Shown here piece after piece: positions 52,901 to 64,000 of a DNA stretch of 64,000 nt. How positions within the stretch are numbered: position 1 is the first letter of the stretch; each line of letters begins with the position of its first letter. The notes under the pieces are model-generated. The model was given only the letters and a program-made list of their open reading frames with translations. It ran no database searches and was not told the origin of the DNA. Source of the DNA: Clusia tigrina (Eukaryota; Arthropoda; Insecta; Diptera; Clusiidae); assembly GCA_920105625.2 (NCBI GenBank), contig OV050033.1, forward strand, positions 117,079,700 to 117,143,699, given 5' to 3'. The position numbers and the translations under genes were made by a program.

Positions 52901-55900
52901 CCATACGGCACGTCCTACACCTATCAAAGTTTGCAACATACAAATGCTTGTAACTTTTTACTGGAGGGTCATAAAACCTTGAAATTTTGTAACAATAAAG
53001 TACTCGAGCCTCTTGTCAATTTAAGCTATCGCTCAAAGCTATGCTACACTTGAGTCCCAAATCAAACACTGATAAAACTTCAAATGGCCCTAACTTCTAT
53101 ACGGCACGTCCTACACCTATCAAAGTTTGCAACATACAAAGCTTGTAACTTTTTACTGGAGCGTCATAAAACCTTGAAATTTTTTAACAATAAAGTACTC
53201 GAGCCTCTTGTCAATTTAAGCTATCGCTCAAAGCTATGCTACCCTTGAGTCCCAAATCAAAGACTGATAAAACTTCAAATGGCCCTAAATTCCATACGGC
53301 ACGACCTACACCTATCAAAGTTTGCAACATACAAATGCTTGTAACTTTTTGCCGGAACGTCATAGAACCTTGAAATTTTGTAACAATAAAGTACTCGAGC
53401 CTCTTGTCAATTTAAGCTATCGCTCAAAGCTATGCTACCCTTGAGTCCCAAATCAAGCACTGATAAAACTTCAAATGGCCCTAACTTCTATACGGCACGT
53501 CCTACACCTATCAAAGTTTGCCACATAGAAATGCTTGCAACTTTATACTGGAGCGTCATAAAACCTTGAAATTTTGTAACAATAAATTACTCGAGCCTCT
53601 TGTCAATTTAAGCTATCGCTCAAAGCTGTGCTACCCTTGAGTCCCAAATCAAACATTGATAAAACTTCAAATGGCCCTAACTTCTATACGGCACGTCCTA
53701 CACCTATCAAAGTTTGCAACATACAAATGCTTGTAACTTTTTACTGGAGCGTCATAAAACCTTGAAATTTTGTAACAATAAAGTACTCGAGCCTCTTGTC
53801 AATTTAAGCTATCGCTCAAAGCTATGCTACCCTTGAGTCCGAAATCAAACACTGGTAAAACTTCAAATGGCTCTAAATTCCATACTGCACGTCCTACACC
53901 TATCAAAGTTTGCAACATACAAATGCTTGTAACTTTTTACTGGAGCGTCATAAAACCTTGAAATTTTGTAACAATAAAGTACTCGAGACTCTTGTCAATT
54001 TAAGCTATCGCTCAAAGCTATGCTACCCTTGATTCCCAAATCAAACACTGATAAAACTTCAAATGGCCCTAACTTCTATACGGCACGTCCTACACCTATC
54101 AAAGTTTGCAACATATAAATGCTTGTAACTTTTTACTGGAGCGTCATAAAACCTTAAAATTTTGTAACAATAAAGTACTCGAGCCTCTTGTCAATTTAAG
54201 CTATCGCTCAAAGCTATGCTACCCTTGAGTCCCAAATCAAAGACTGATAAAACTTCAAATGGCCCTAAATTCCATACGGTACGTCCTACACCTATCAAAG
54301 TTTGCAACATACAAATGCTTGTAACTTTTTACTGGAACGTCATAGAACCTTGAAATTTTGTAACAATAAAGTACTCGAGCCTCTTGTCAATTTAAGCTAT
54401 CGCTCAAAGCTATGCTACCCTTGAGTCCCAAATCAAGCACTGATAAAACTTCAAATGGCCCTAACTTCTATACAGCACGTCCTACACCTATCAGAGTTTG
54501 CAACATACAAATGCTTGTGACTTTTTACTGGAGCGTCATAAAACCTTGAAATTTTGTAACAATAAAGTACTCGAGACTCTTGTCAATTTAAACTATCGCT
54601 CAAAGCTGTGCTTCCCTTGAGTCCCAAATCAAACATTGATAAAACTTCAAATGGCTCTAAATTCCATACGGCACGTCCTACACCTATCAAAGTTTGCAAC
54701 ATACAAATGCTTGTAACTTTTTACTGGAGCGTCATAAAACCTTGAAATTTTGTAACAATAAAGAACTCGAGACTCTTGTCAATTTAAGCTATCGCTCAAA
54801 GCTGTGCTACCCTTGATTCCCAAATCAAACACTGATAAAACTTCAAATGGCCCTAACTTTTATACGGCACGTCCTACACCTATCAAAGTTTGCAACATAC
54901 AAATGCTTGTAACTTTTTACTGGAGCGTCATAAAACCTTGAAATTTTGTAACAATAAAGTACTCGAGACTCTTGTCAATTTAAGCTATCGCTCAAAGCTG
55001 TGCTACCCTTGAGTCCCAAATCAAACACTGATAAAACTTCAAATGGCCCTAACTTCTATACGGCACGTCCTACACCTATCAAAGTTTGCAACATACAAAT
55101 GCTTGTAACTTTTTTCTGGAGCGTCATAAAACCTTGAAATTTTGTAACAATAAAGTACTCGAGACTCTTGTCAATTTAAGCTATCGCTCAAAGCTGTGCT
55201 ACCCTTGAGTCCCAAATCAAACACTGATAAAACTTCAAATGGCCCTAACTTCTATACGGCACGTCCTACACCTATCAAACTTTGCAACATACAAATGCTT
55301 GTAACTTTTTACTGGAGCGTCATAAAACCTTGAAATTTTGTAACAATAAAGTACTCGAGACTCGTGTCAATTTAAGCTATCGCTCAAAGCTGTGCTACCC
55401 TTGAGTCCCAAATCAAACATTGATAAAACTTCAAATGGCCCTAACTTCTATACGGCACGTCCTACACCTATCAAAGTTTGCAACATACAAATGCTTGTAA
55501 CTTTTTACTGGAGCGTCATAAAACCTTGAAATTTTGTAACAATAAAGTACTCGAGCCTCTTTTCAATTTAAGCTATCGCTCAAAGCTATGCTACCCTTGA
55601 GTCCGAAATCAAACACTGGTAAAACTTCAAATGGCTCTAAATTCCATACGGCACGTCCTACACCTATCAAAGTTTGCAACATACAAATGCTTGTAACTTT
55701 TTACTGGAGCGTCATAAAACCTTGAAATTTTGTAACAATAAAGTACTCGACACTCTTGTCAATTTAAGCTATCGCTCAAAGCTATGCTACCCTTGATTCC
55801 CAAATCAAACACTGATAAAACTTCAAATGGCCCTAACTTCTATACGGCACGTCCTACACCTATCAAAGTTTGCAACATATAAATGCTTGTAACTTTTTAC

Positions 55901-56215
55901 TGGAGCGTCATAAAACCTTGAAATTTTGTAACAATAAAGTACTCGAGCCTCTTGTCAATTTAAGCTATCGCTCAAAGCTATGCTACCCTTGAGTCCCAAA
56001 TCAAAGACTGATAAAACTTCAAATGGCCCTAAATTCCATACGGCACGTCCTACACCTATCAAAGTTTGCAACATACAAATGCTTGTTACTTTTTACCGGA
56101 ACGTCATAGAACCTTGAAATTTTGTAACAATAAAGTACTCGAGCCTCTTGTCAATTTAAGCTATCGCTCAAAGCTATGCTACCCTTGAGTCCCAAATCAA
56201 GCACTGATAAAACTT
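49900..56215. repeat. satellite with 9- and 17-monomer repeat distances
   Basis: The variant gtccgaaatcaaacactggt is seen at about 50513, 53838 and 55603, separated by about 17 monomers and then 9 monomers. Other recurring variants are caaagactgataaaac, ggtacgtcc, and the 3-bp-deleted ggagcataaaacc at about 52185 and 52380. Only satellite sequence is present. Confidence 0.7.
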
Positions 56216-56262
56216 CAAATGGCCCTAACTTCTATACGGCACGTCCTACACCTATCAAAGAC

Positions 56263-56282
56263 GGCAACATAGAAATGTTGCC
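56263..56282. repeat. 8-bp inverted repeat in a variant satellite monomer
   Basis: ggcaacat, agaa, atgttgcc form a perfect 8-bp stem with a 4-nt loop. The corresponding sequence in sister monomers is tgcaacatagaaatgcttgc, which lacks this symmetry. The same variant is present at 62339-62358. Confidence 0.85.
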
Positions 56283-59200
56283 AACTTTTTACTGGAGCGT
56301 CATAAAACCTTGAAATTTTGTAACAATAAATTACTCGAGCCTCTTGTAAATTTAAGCTATCGCTCAAAGCTATGCTACCCTTGAGTCCCAAATAAAACAC
56401 TGATAAAACTTCAAATGGCCCTAACTTCTATACGGCACGTCCTACACCTATCAAAGTTTGCAAGATACAAATGTTTGTAACTTTTTACTGGAGCGTCATA
56501 AAACCTTGAAATTTTGTAACAATAAGGTACTCGAGACTCTTGTCAATTTAAGCTATCGCTCAAAGCTGTGCTATCCTTGAGTCCCAAATCAAGCACTGAT
56601 AAAACTTCAAATGGCCTTAATTTCTATACGGCACGTCCTACACCTATCAAAGTTTGCAACATACAAATGCTTGTAACTTTTTACTGGAGCGTCATAAAAC
56701 CTTGAAATTTTGTAACAATAAAGTAGTCGAGCCTCTTGTCAATTTAAGCTATCGCTCAAAGCTATGCTACCCTTGAGTCCCAAATCAAACACTGATAAAA
56801 CTTCAAATGGCCCTAACTTCTATACGGCACGTCCTACACCTATCAAAGTTTGCAACATACAAATGCTTGTAACTTTTTACTGGAGCGTCATAAAACCTTC
56901 AAATTTTGTAACAATAAAGTACTCGAGCCTCTTGTCAATTTAAGCTATCGCTCAAAGCTATGCTACCCTTGAGTCCCAAATCAAACACTGATAAAACTTC
57001 AAATGGCCCTAACTTCTATACGGCACGTCCTACACCTATCAAAGTTTGCAACATACAAATGCTTGTAACTTTTTACTGGAGCGTCATAAAACCTTGAAAT
57101 TTTGTAACAATAAAGTACTCGAGACTCTTGTCAATTTAAGCTATCGCTCAAAGCTGTGCTACCCTTGATTCCCAAATCAAACACTGATAAAACTTCAAAT
57201 GGCCCTAAATTCTATACGGCACGTCCTACACCTATCAAAGTTTGCAACATACAAATGCTTGTAACTTTTTACTGGAGCGTCATAAAACCTTGAAATTTTG
57301 TAACAATAAAGTACTCGAGACTCTTGTCAATTTAAGCTATCGCTCAAAGCTGTGCTACCCTTGAGTCCCAAATCAAACATTGATAAAACTTCAAATGGCT
57401 CTAAATTCCATACGGCACGTCCTACACCTATCAAAGTTTGCAACATACAAATGCTTGTAACTTTTTACTGGAGCGTCATAAAACCTTGAAATTTTGTAAC
57501 AATAAAGAACTCGAGACTCTTGTCAATTTAAGCTATCGCTCAAAGCTGTGCTACCCTTGATTCCCAAATCAAACTCTGATAAAACTTCAAATGGCCCTTA
57601 CTTCTATACGGCACGTCCTACACCTATCAAAGTTTGCAACATACAAATGCTTGTAACTTTTTACTGGAGCGTCATAAAACCTTGAAATTTTGTAGCAATA
57701 CAGTACTCCAGACTCTTGTCAATTTAAGCTATCGCTCAAAGCTGTGCTACCCTTGAGTCCCAAATCAAACACTGATAAAACTTCAAATGGCCCTAACTTC
57801 TATACGGCACGTCCTACACCTATCAAAGTTTGCAACATACAAATGCTTGTGACTTTTTACTGGAGCGTCATAAAACCTTGAAATTTTGTAACAATAAAGT
57901 ACTCGAGACTCTTGTCAATTTAAGCTATCGCTCAAAGCTGTGCTACCCTTGTGTCCCAAATCAAACACTGGTAAAACTTCAAATGGCTCTAAATTCCATA
58001 CGGCACGTCCTACACTTATCAAAGTTTGCAACATACAAATGCTTGTAACTTTTTACTGGAGCGTCATAAAACCTTGAAATTTTGTAACAATAAAGTACTC
58101 GACACTCTTGTCAATTTAAGCTATCGCTCAAAGCTATGCTACCCTTGATTCCCAAATCAAACACTGATAAAACTTCAAATGGCCCTAACTTCTATACGGC
58201 ACGTCCTACAACTATCAAAGTTTGCAACATATAAATGCTTGTAACTTTTTACTGGAGCGTCATAAAACCTTGAAATTTTGTAACAATAAAGTACTCGAGC
58301 CTCTTGTCAATTTAAGCTATCGCTCAAAGCTATGCTACCCTTGAGTCCCAAATCAAAGACTGATAAAACTTCAAATGGCGCTAAATTCCATACGGCACGT
58401 CCTACACCTATCAAAGTTTGCAACATACAAATGCTTGTAACTTTTTACCGGAACGTCATAGAACCTTGAAATTTTGTAACAATAAAGTACTCGAGCCTCT
58501 TGTCAATTTAAGCTATCGCTCAAAGCTATGCTACCCTTGAGTCCCAAATCAAGCACTGATAAAACTTCAAATGGCCCTAACTTCTATACGGCACGTCCTA
58601 CACCTATCAAAGTTTGCAACATAGAAATGCTTGCAACTTTTTACTGGAGCGTCATAAAACCTTGAAATTTTGTAACAATAAATTACTCGAGCCTCTTGTA
58701 AATTTAAGCTATCGCTCAAAGCTATGCTACCCTTGAGTCCCAAATAAAACACTGATAAAACTTCAAATGGCCCTAACTTCTATACGGCACGTCCTACACC
58801 TATCAAAGTTTGCAAGATACAAATGTTTGTAACTTTTTACTGGAGCGTCATAAAACCTTGAAATTTTGTAACAATAAGGTACTCGAGACTCTTGTCAATT
58901 TAAGCTATCGCTCAAAGCTGTGCTATCCTTGAGTCCCAAATCAAGCACTGATAAAACTTCAAATGGCCCTAATTTCTATACGGCACGTCCTGCACCTATC
59001 AAAGTTTGCAACATACAAATGCTTGTAACTTTTTACTGGAGCGTCATAAAACCTTGAAATTTTGTAACAATAAAGTACTCGAGCCTCTTGTCAATTTAAG
59101 CTATCGCTCAAAGCTATGCTACCCTTGAGTCCCAAATCAAACACTGATAAAACTTCAAATGGCCCTAACTTCTATACGGCACGTCCTACACCTATCAAAG

Positions 59201-62200
59201 TTTGCAACATACAAATGCTTGTAACTTTTTACTGGAGCGTCATAAAACCTTGAAATTTTGTAACAATAAAGTACTCGAGCCTCTTGTCAATTTAAGCTAT
59301 CGCTCAAAGCTATGCTACCCTTGAGTCCCAAATCAAACACTGATAAAACTTCAAATGGCCCTAACTTCTATACGGCACGTCCTACACCTATCAAAGTTTG
59401 CAACATACAAATGCTTGTGACTTTTTACTGGAGCGTCATAAAACCTTGAAATTTTGTAACAATAAAGTACTCGAGACTCTTGTCAATTTAAGCTATCGCT
59501 CAAAGCTGTGCTACCCTTGTGTCCCAAATCAAACACTGGTAAAACTTCAAATGGCTCTAAATTCCATACGGCACGTCCTACACTTATCAAAGTTTGCAAC
59601 ATACAAATGCTTGTAACTTTTTACTGGAGCGTCATAAAACCTTGAAATTTTGTAACAATAAAGTACTCGACACTCTTGTCAATTTAAGCTATCGCTCAAA
59701 GCTATGCTACCCTTGATTCCCAAATCAAACACTGATAAAACTTCAAATGGCCCTAACTTCTATACGGCACGTCCTACAACTATCAAAGTTTGCAACATAC
59801 AAATGCTTGTAACTTTTTACTGGAGCGTCATAAAACCTTGAAATTTTGTAACAATAAAGTACTCGAGCCTCTTGTCAATTTAAGCTATCGCTCAAAGCTA
59901 TGCTACCCTTGAGTCCCAAATCAAAGACTGATAAAACTTCAAATGGCGCTAAATTCCATACGGCACGTCCTACACCTATCAAAGTTTGCAACATACAAAT
60001 GCTTGTAACTTTTTACCGGAACGTCATAGAACCTTGAAATTTTGTAACAATAAAGTACTCGAGCCTCTTGTCAATTTAAGCTATCGCTCAAAGCTATGCT
60101 ACCCTTGAGTCCCAAATCAAGCACTGATAAAACTTCAAATGGCCCTAACTTCTATACGGCACGTCCTACACCTATCAAAGTTTGCAACATAGAAATGCTT
60201 GCAACTTTTTACTGGAGCGTCATAAAACCTTGAAATTTTGTAACAATAAATTACTCGAGCCTCTTGTAAATTTAAGCTATCGCTCAAAGCTATGCTACCC
60301 TTGAGTCCCAAATCAAGCACTGATAAAACTTCAAATGGCCCTAACTTCTATACGGCACGTCCTACACCTATCAAAGTTTGCAAGATACAAATGTTTGTAA
60401 CTTTTTACTGGAGCGTCATAAAACCTTGAAATTTTGTAACAATAAGGTACTCGAGACTCTTGTCAATTTAAGCTATCGCTCAAAGCTGTGCTATCCTTGA
60501 GTCCCAAATCAAGCACTGATAAAACTTCAAATGGCCCTAATTTCTATACGGCACGTCCTGCACCTATCAAAGTTTGCAACATACAAATGCTTGTAACTTT
60601 TTACTGGAGCGTCATAAAACCTTGAAATTTTGTAACAATAAAGTACTCGAGCCTCTTGTCAATTTAAGCTATCGCTCAAAGCTATGCTACCCTTGAGTCC
60701 CAAATCAAACACTGATAAAACTTCAAATGGCCCTAACTTCTATACGGCACGTCCTACACCTATCAAAGTTTGCAACATACAAATGCTTGTAACTTTTTAC
60801 TGGAGCGTCATAAAACCTTGAAATTTTGTAACAATAAAGTACTCGAGCCTCTTGTCAATTTAAGCTATCGCTCAAAGCTATGCTACCCTTGAGTCCCAAA
60901 TCAAACACTGATAAAACTTCAAATGGCCCTAACTTCTATACGGCACGTCCTACACCTATCAAAGTTTGCAACATACAAATGCTTGTAACTTTTTACTGGA
61001 GCGTCATAAAACCTTGAAATTTTGTAACAATAAAGTACTCGAGACTCTTGTCAATTTAAGCTATCGCTCAAAGCTGTGCTACCCTTGATTCCCAAATCAA
61101 ACACTGATAAAACTTCAAATGGCCCTAAATTCTATACGGCACGTCCTACACCTATCAAAGTTTGCAACATACAAATGCTTGTAACTTTTTACTGGAGCGT
61201 CATAAAACCTTGAAATTTTGTAACAATAAAGTACTCGAGACTCTTGTCAATTTAAGCTATCGCTCAAAGTTGTGCTACCCTTGAGTCCCAAATCAAACAT
61301 TGATAAAACTTCAAATGGCTCTAAATTCCATACGGCACGTCCTACACCTATCAAAGTTTGCAACATACAAATGCTTGTAACTTTTTACTGGAGCGTCATA
61401 AAACCTTGAAATTTTGTAACAATAAAGAACTCGAGACTCTTGTCAATTTAAGCTATCGCTCAAAGCTGTGCCACCCTTGATTCCCAAATCAAACTCTGAT
61501 AAAACTTCAAATGGCCCTTACTTCTATACGGCACGTCCTACACCTATCAAAGTTTGCAACATACAAATGCTTGTAACTTTTTACTGGAGCGTCATAAAAC
61601 CTTGAAATTTTGTAGCAATACAGTACTCCAGACTCTTGTCAATTTAAGCTATCGCTCAAAGCTGTGCTACCCTTGAGTCCCAAATCAAACACTGATAAAA
61701 CTTCAAATGGCCCTAACTTCTATACGGCACGTCCTACACCTATCAAAGTTTGCAACATACAAATGCTTGCGACTTTTTACTGGAGCGTCATAAAACCTTG
61801 AAATTTTGTAACAATAAAGTACTCGACACTCTTGTCAATTTAAGCTATCGCTCAAAGCTATGCTACCCTTGATTCCCAAATCAAACACTGATAAAACTTC
61901 AAATGGCCCTAACTTCTATACGGCACGTCCTACACCTATCAAAGTTTGCAACATATAAATGCTTGTAACTTTTTACTGGAGCGTCATAAAACCTTGAAAT
62001 TTTGTAACAATAAAGTACTCGAGCCTCTTGTCAATTTAAGCTATCGCTCAAAGCTATGCTACCCTTGAGTCCCAAATCAAAGACTGATAAAACTTCAAAT
62101 GGCCCTAAATTCCATACGGCACGTCCTACGCCTATCAAAGTTTGCAACATACAAATGCTTGTAACTTTTTACCGGAACGTCATAGAACCTTGAAATTTTG

Positions 62201-62338
62201 TAACAATAAAGTACTCGAGCCTCTTGTCAATTTAAGCTATCGCTCAAAGCTATGCTACCCTTGAGTCCCAAATCAAGCACTGATAAAACTTCAAATGGCC
62301 CTAACTTCTATACGGCACGTCCTACACCTATCAAAGAC

Positions 62339-62358
62339 GGCAACATAGAAATGTTGCC
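62339..62358. repeat. 8-bp inverted repeat, second copy of the variant monomer
   Basis: Same stem (ggcaacat / atgttgcc, loop agaa) as at 56263-56282, exactly 31 monomers (6076 bp) away. It was most likely copied as part of a large block duplication. Confidence 0.85.
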
Positions 62359-64000
62359 AACTTTTTACTGGAGCGTCATAAAACCTTGAAATTTTGTAAC
62401 AATAAATTACTCGAGCCTCTTGTAAATTTAAGCTATCGCTCAAAGCTATGCTACCCTTGAGTCCCAAATAAAACACTGATAAAACTTCAAATGGCCCTAA
62501 CTTCTATACGGCACGTCCTACACCTATCAAAGTTTGCAAGATACAAATGTTTGTAACTTTTTACTGGAGCGTCATAAAACCTTGAAATTTTGTAACAATA
62601 AGGTACTCGAGACTCTTGTCAATTTAAGCTATCGCTCAAAGCTGTGCTATCCTTGAGTCCCAAATCAAGCACTGATAAAACTTCAAATGGCCCTAATTTC
62701 TATACGGCACGTCCTACACCTATCAAAGTTTGCAACATACAAATGCTTGTAACTTTTTACTGGAGCGTCATAAAACCTTGAAATTTTGTAACAATAAAGT
62801 ACTCGAGCCTCTTGTCAATTTAAGCTATCGCTCAAAGCTATGCTACCCTTGAGTCCCAAATCAAACACTGATAAAACTTCAAATGGCCCTAACTTCTATA
62901 CGGCACGTCCTACACCTATCAAAGTTTGCAACATACAAATGCTTGTAACTTTTTACTGGAGCGTCATAAAACCTTGAAATTTTGTAACAATAAAGTACTC
63001 GAGCCTCTTGTCAATTTAAGCTATCGCTCAAAGCTATGCTACCCTTGAGTCCCAAATCAAACACTGATAAAACTTCAAATGGCCCTAACTTCTATACGGC
63101 ACGTCCTACACCTATCAAAGTTTGCAACATACAAATGCTTGTAACTTTTTACTGGAGCGTCATAAAACCTTGAAATTTTGTAACAATAAAGTACTCGAGA
63201 CTCTTGTCAATTTAAGCTATCGCTCAAAGCTGTGCTACCCTTGATTCCCAAATCAAACACTGATAAAACTTCAAATGGCCCTAAATTCTATACGGCACGT
63301 CCTACACCTATCAAAGTTTGCAACATACAAATGCTTGTAACTTTTTACTGGAGCGTCATAAAACCTTGAAATTTTGTAACAATAAAGTACTCGAGACTCT
63401 TGTCACTTTAAGCTATCGCTCAAAGCTGTGCTACCCTTGAGTCCCAAATCAAACATTGATAAAACTTCAAATGGCTCTAAATTCCATACGGCACGTCCTA
63501 CACCTATCAAAGTTTGCAACATACAAATGCTTGTAACTTTTTACTGGAGCGTCATAAAACCTTGAAATTTTGTAACAATAAAGAACTCGAGACTCTTGTC
63601 AATTTAAGCTATCGCTCAAAGCTGTGCTACCCTTGATTCCCAAATCAAACTCTGATAAAACTTCAAATGGCCCTTACTTCTATACGGCACGTCCTACACC
63701 TATCAAAGTTTGCAACATACAAATGCTTGTAACTTTTTACTGGAGCGTCATAAAACCTTGAAATTTTGTAGCAATACAGTACTCCAGACTCTTGTCAATT
63801 TAAGCTATCGCTCAAAGATGTGCTACCCTTGAGTCCCAAATCAAACACTGATAAAACTTCAAATGGCCCTAACTTCTATACGGCACGTCCTACACCTATC
63901 AAAGTTTGCAACATACAAATGCTTCTGACTTTTTACTGGAGCGTCATAAAACCTTGAAATTTTGTAACAATAAAGTACTCGAGACTCTTGTCAATTTAAG

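Larger units (their letters stand above)
43355..64000. repeat. 196-bp tandem satellite array, right block
   Basis: This is the same satellite, same orientation and same register as the block left of the retroelement. It resumes at caaatgcttgtaac directly after the right target duplication, so the two blocks were one array before the insertion. About 105 monomers run to the window edge, where the array continues. Higher-order periods of 8, 20, 21 and 31 monomers are visible. There is no gene here; short ORFs are by-products of the repeat. Confidence 0.98.
56216..64000. repeat. 6076-bp (31-monomer) repeat distance with nested 8-monomer duplication
   Basis: The unique variant acggcaacat occurs at 56261 and 62337, exactly 6076 bp (31 x 196) apart. 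Inside, several markers recur 1568 bp apart (8 monomers): gtgactttttactgg at 57848 and 59416, tgcacctatc at 58991 and 60559, and atagaaatgcttgcaac at about 58621 and 60189. The variant tgtagcaatacag is at 57691, 61611 and 63767, i.e. 20 and 11 monomers apart. This supports an older block duplication followed by an internal 8-monomer tandem duplication. Confidence 0.85.

Overview
The window is a long tandem satellite array interrupted by one nearly full-length insect endogenous retrovirus (errantivirus, gypsy group of Metaviridae/Ty3). About 56 kb of the 64 kb is an AT-rich 196-bp monomer repeated head to tail, roughly 182 copies left of the insertion and 105 copies right of it. I see no host protein-coding gene, rRNA, tRNA or CRISPR array. 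A gypsy-type element with 4-bp TATA target duplications, a tRNA-Lys-type primer binding site and an env gene suggests a dipteran, probably drosophilid, genome and a pericentromeric or other heterochromatic location. The species and the satellite family are not identified.

Layout. 1-35702 is satellite with nested higher-order repeats (HORs): 7-, 9-, 12-, 14- and 21-monomer periodicities in the first 10 kb, a mixed region at 10-23 kb, a very regular 2737-bp 14-monomer HOR at about 23.16-30.06 kb, and 5- and 7-monomer duplications up to the insertion. 35703-43354 is the retroelement with its target duplications. It lies on the minus strand, so its 5' LTR is at 42918-43350 and its 3' LTR at 35707-36139. 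43355-64000 is satellite again, with a 4110-bp (21-monomer) HOR, an 8-monomer (1568-bp) tandem duplication, and a 31-monomer (6076-bp) repeat distance at the right end.

Retroelement. Read on the minus strand the order is: 5' LTR, primer binding site, about 0.8 kb of AT-rich leader containing a short tandem repeat, a possible 65-aa ORF, gag, pol (protease, reverse transcriptase, RNase H, integrase), env, polypurine tract, 3' LTR. The LTRs are 433 bp each and appear identical by eye, so the insertion is recent. Pol follows Gag through a -1 frameshift at a TTTTTTA heptamer. Env has no in-frame ATG at its beginning and is expected to come from a spliced RNA. Pol and env look intact. Gag is split into two reading frames at an A-rich tract, and the part expected for the N-terminal capsid lobe seems missing, so this copy probably needed Gag from elsewhere to move.

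How the parts relate. The array evolves by unequal exchange or amplification of multi-monomer blocks. The errantivirus landed in a rare derived monomer type that carries a GTATAC site. The other copies of that monomer type show what the empty site looked like.
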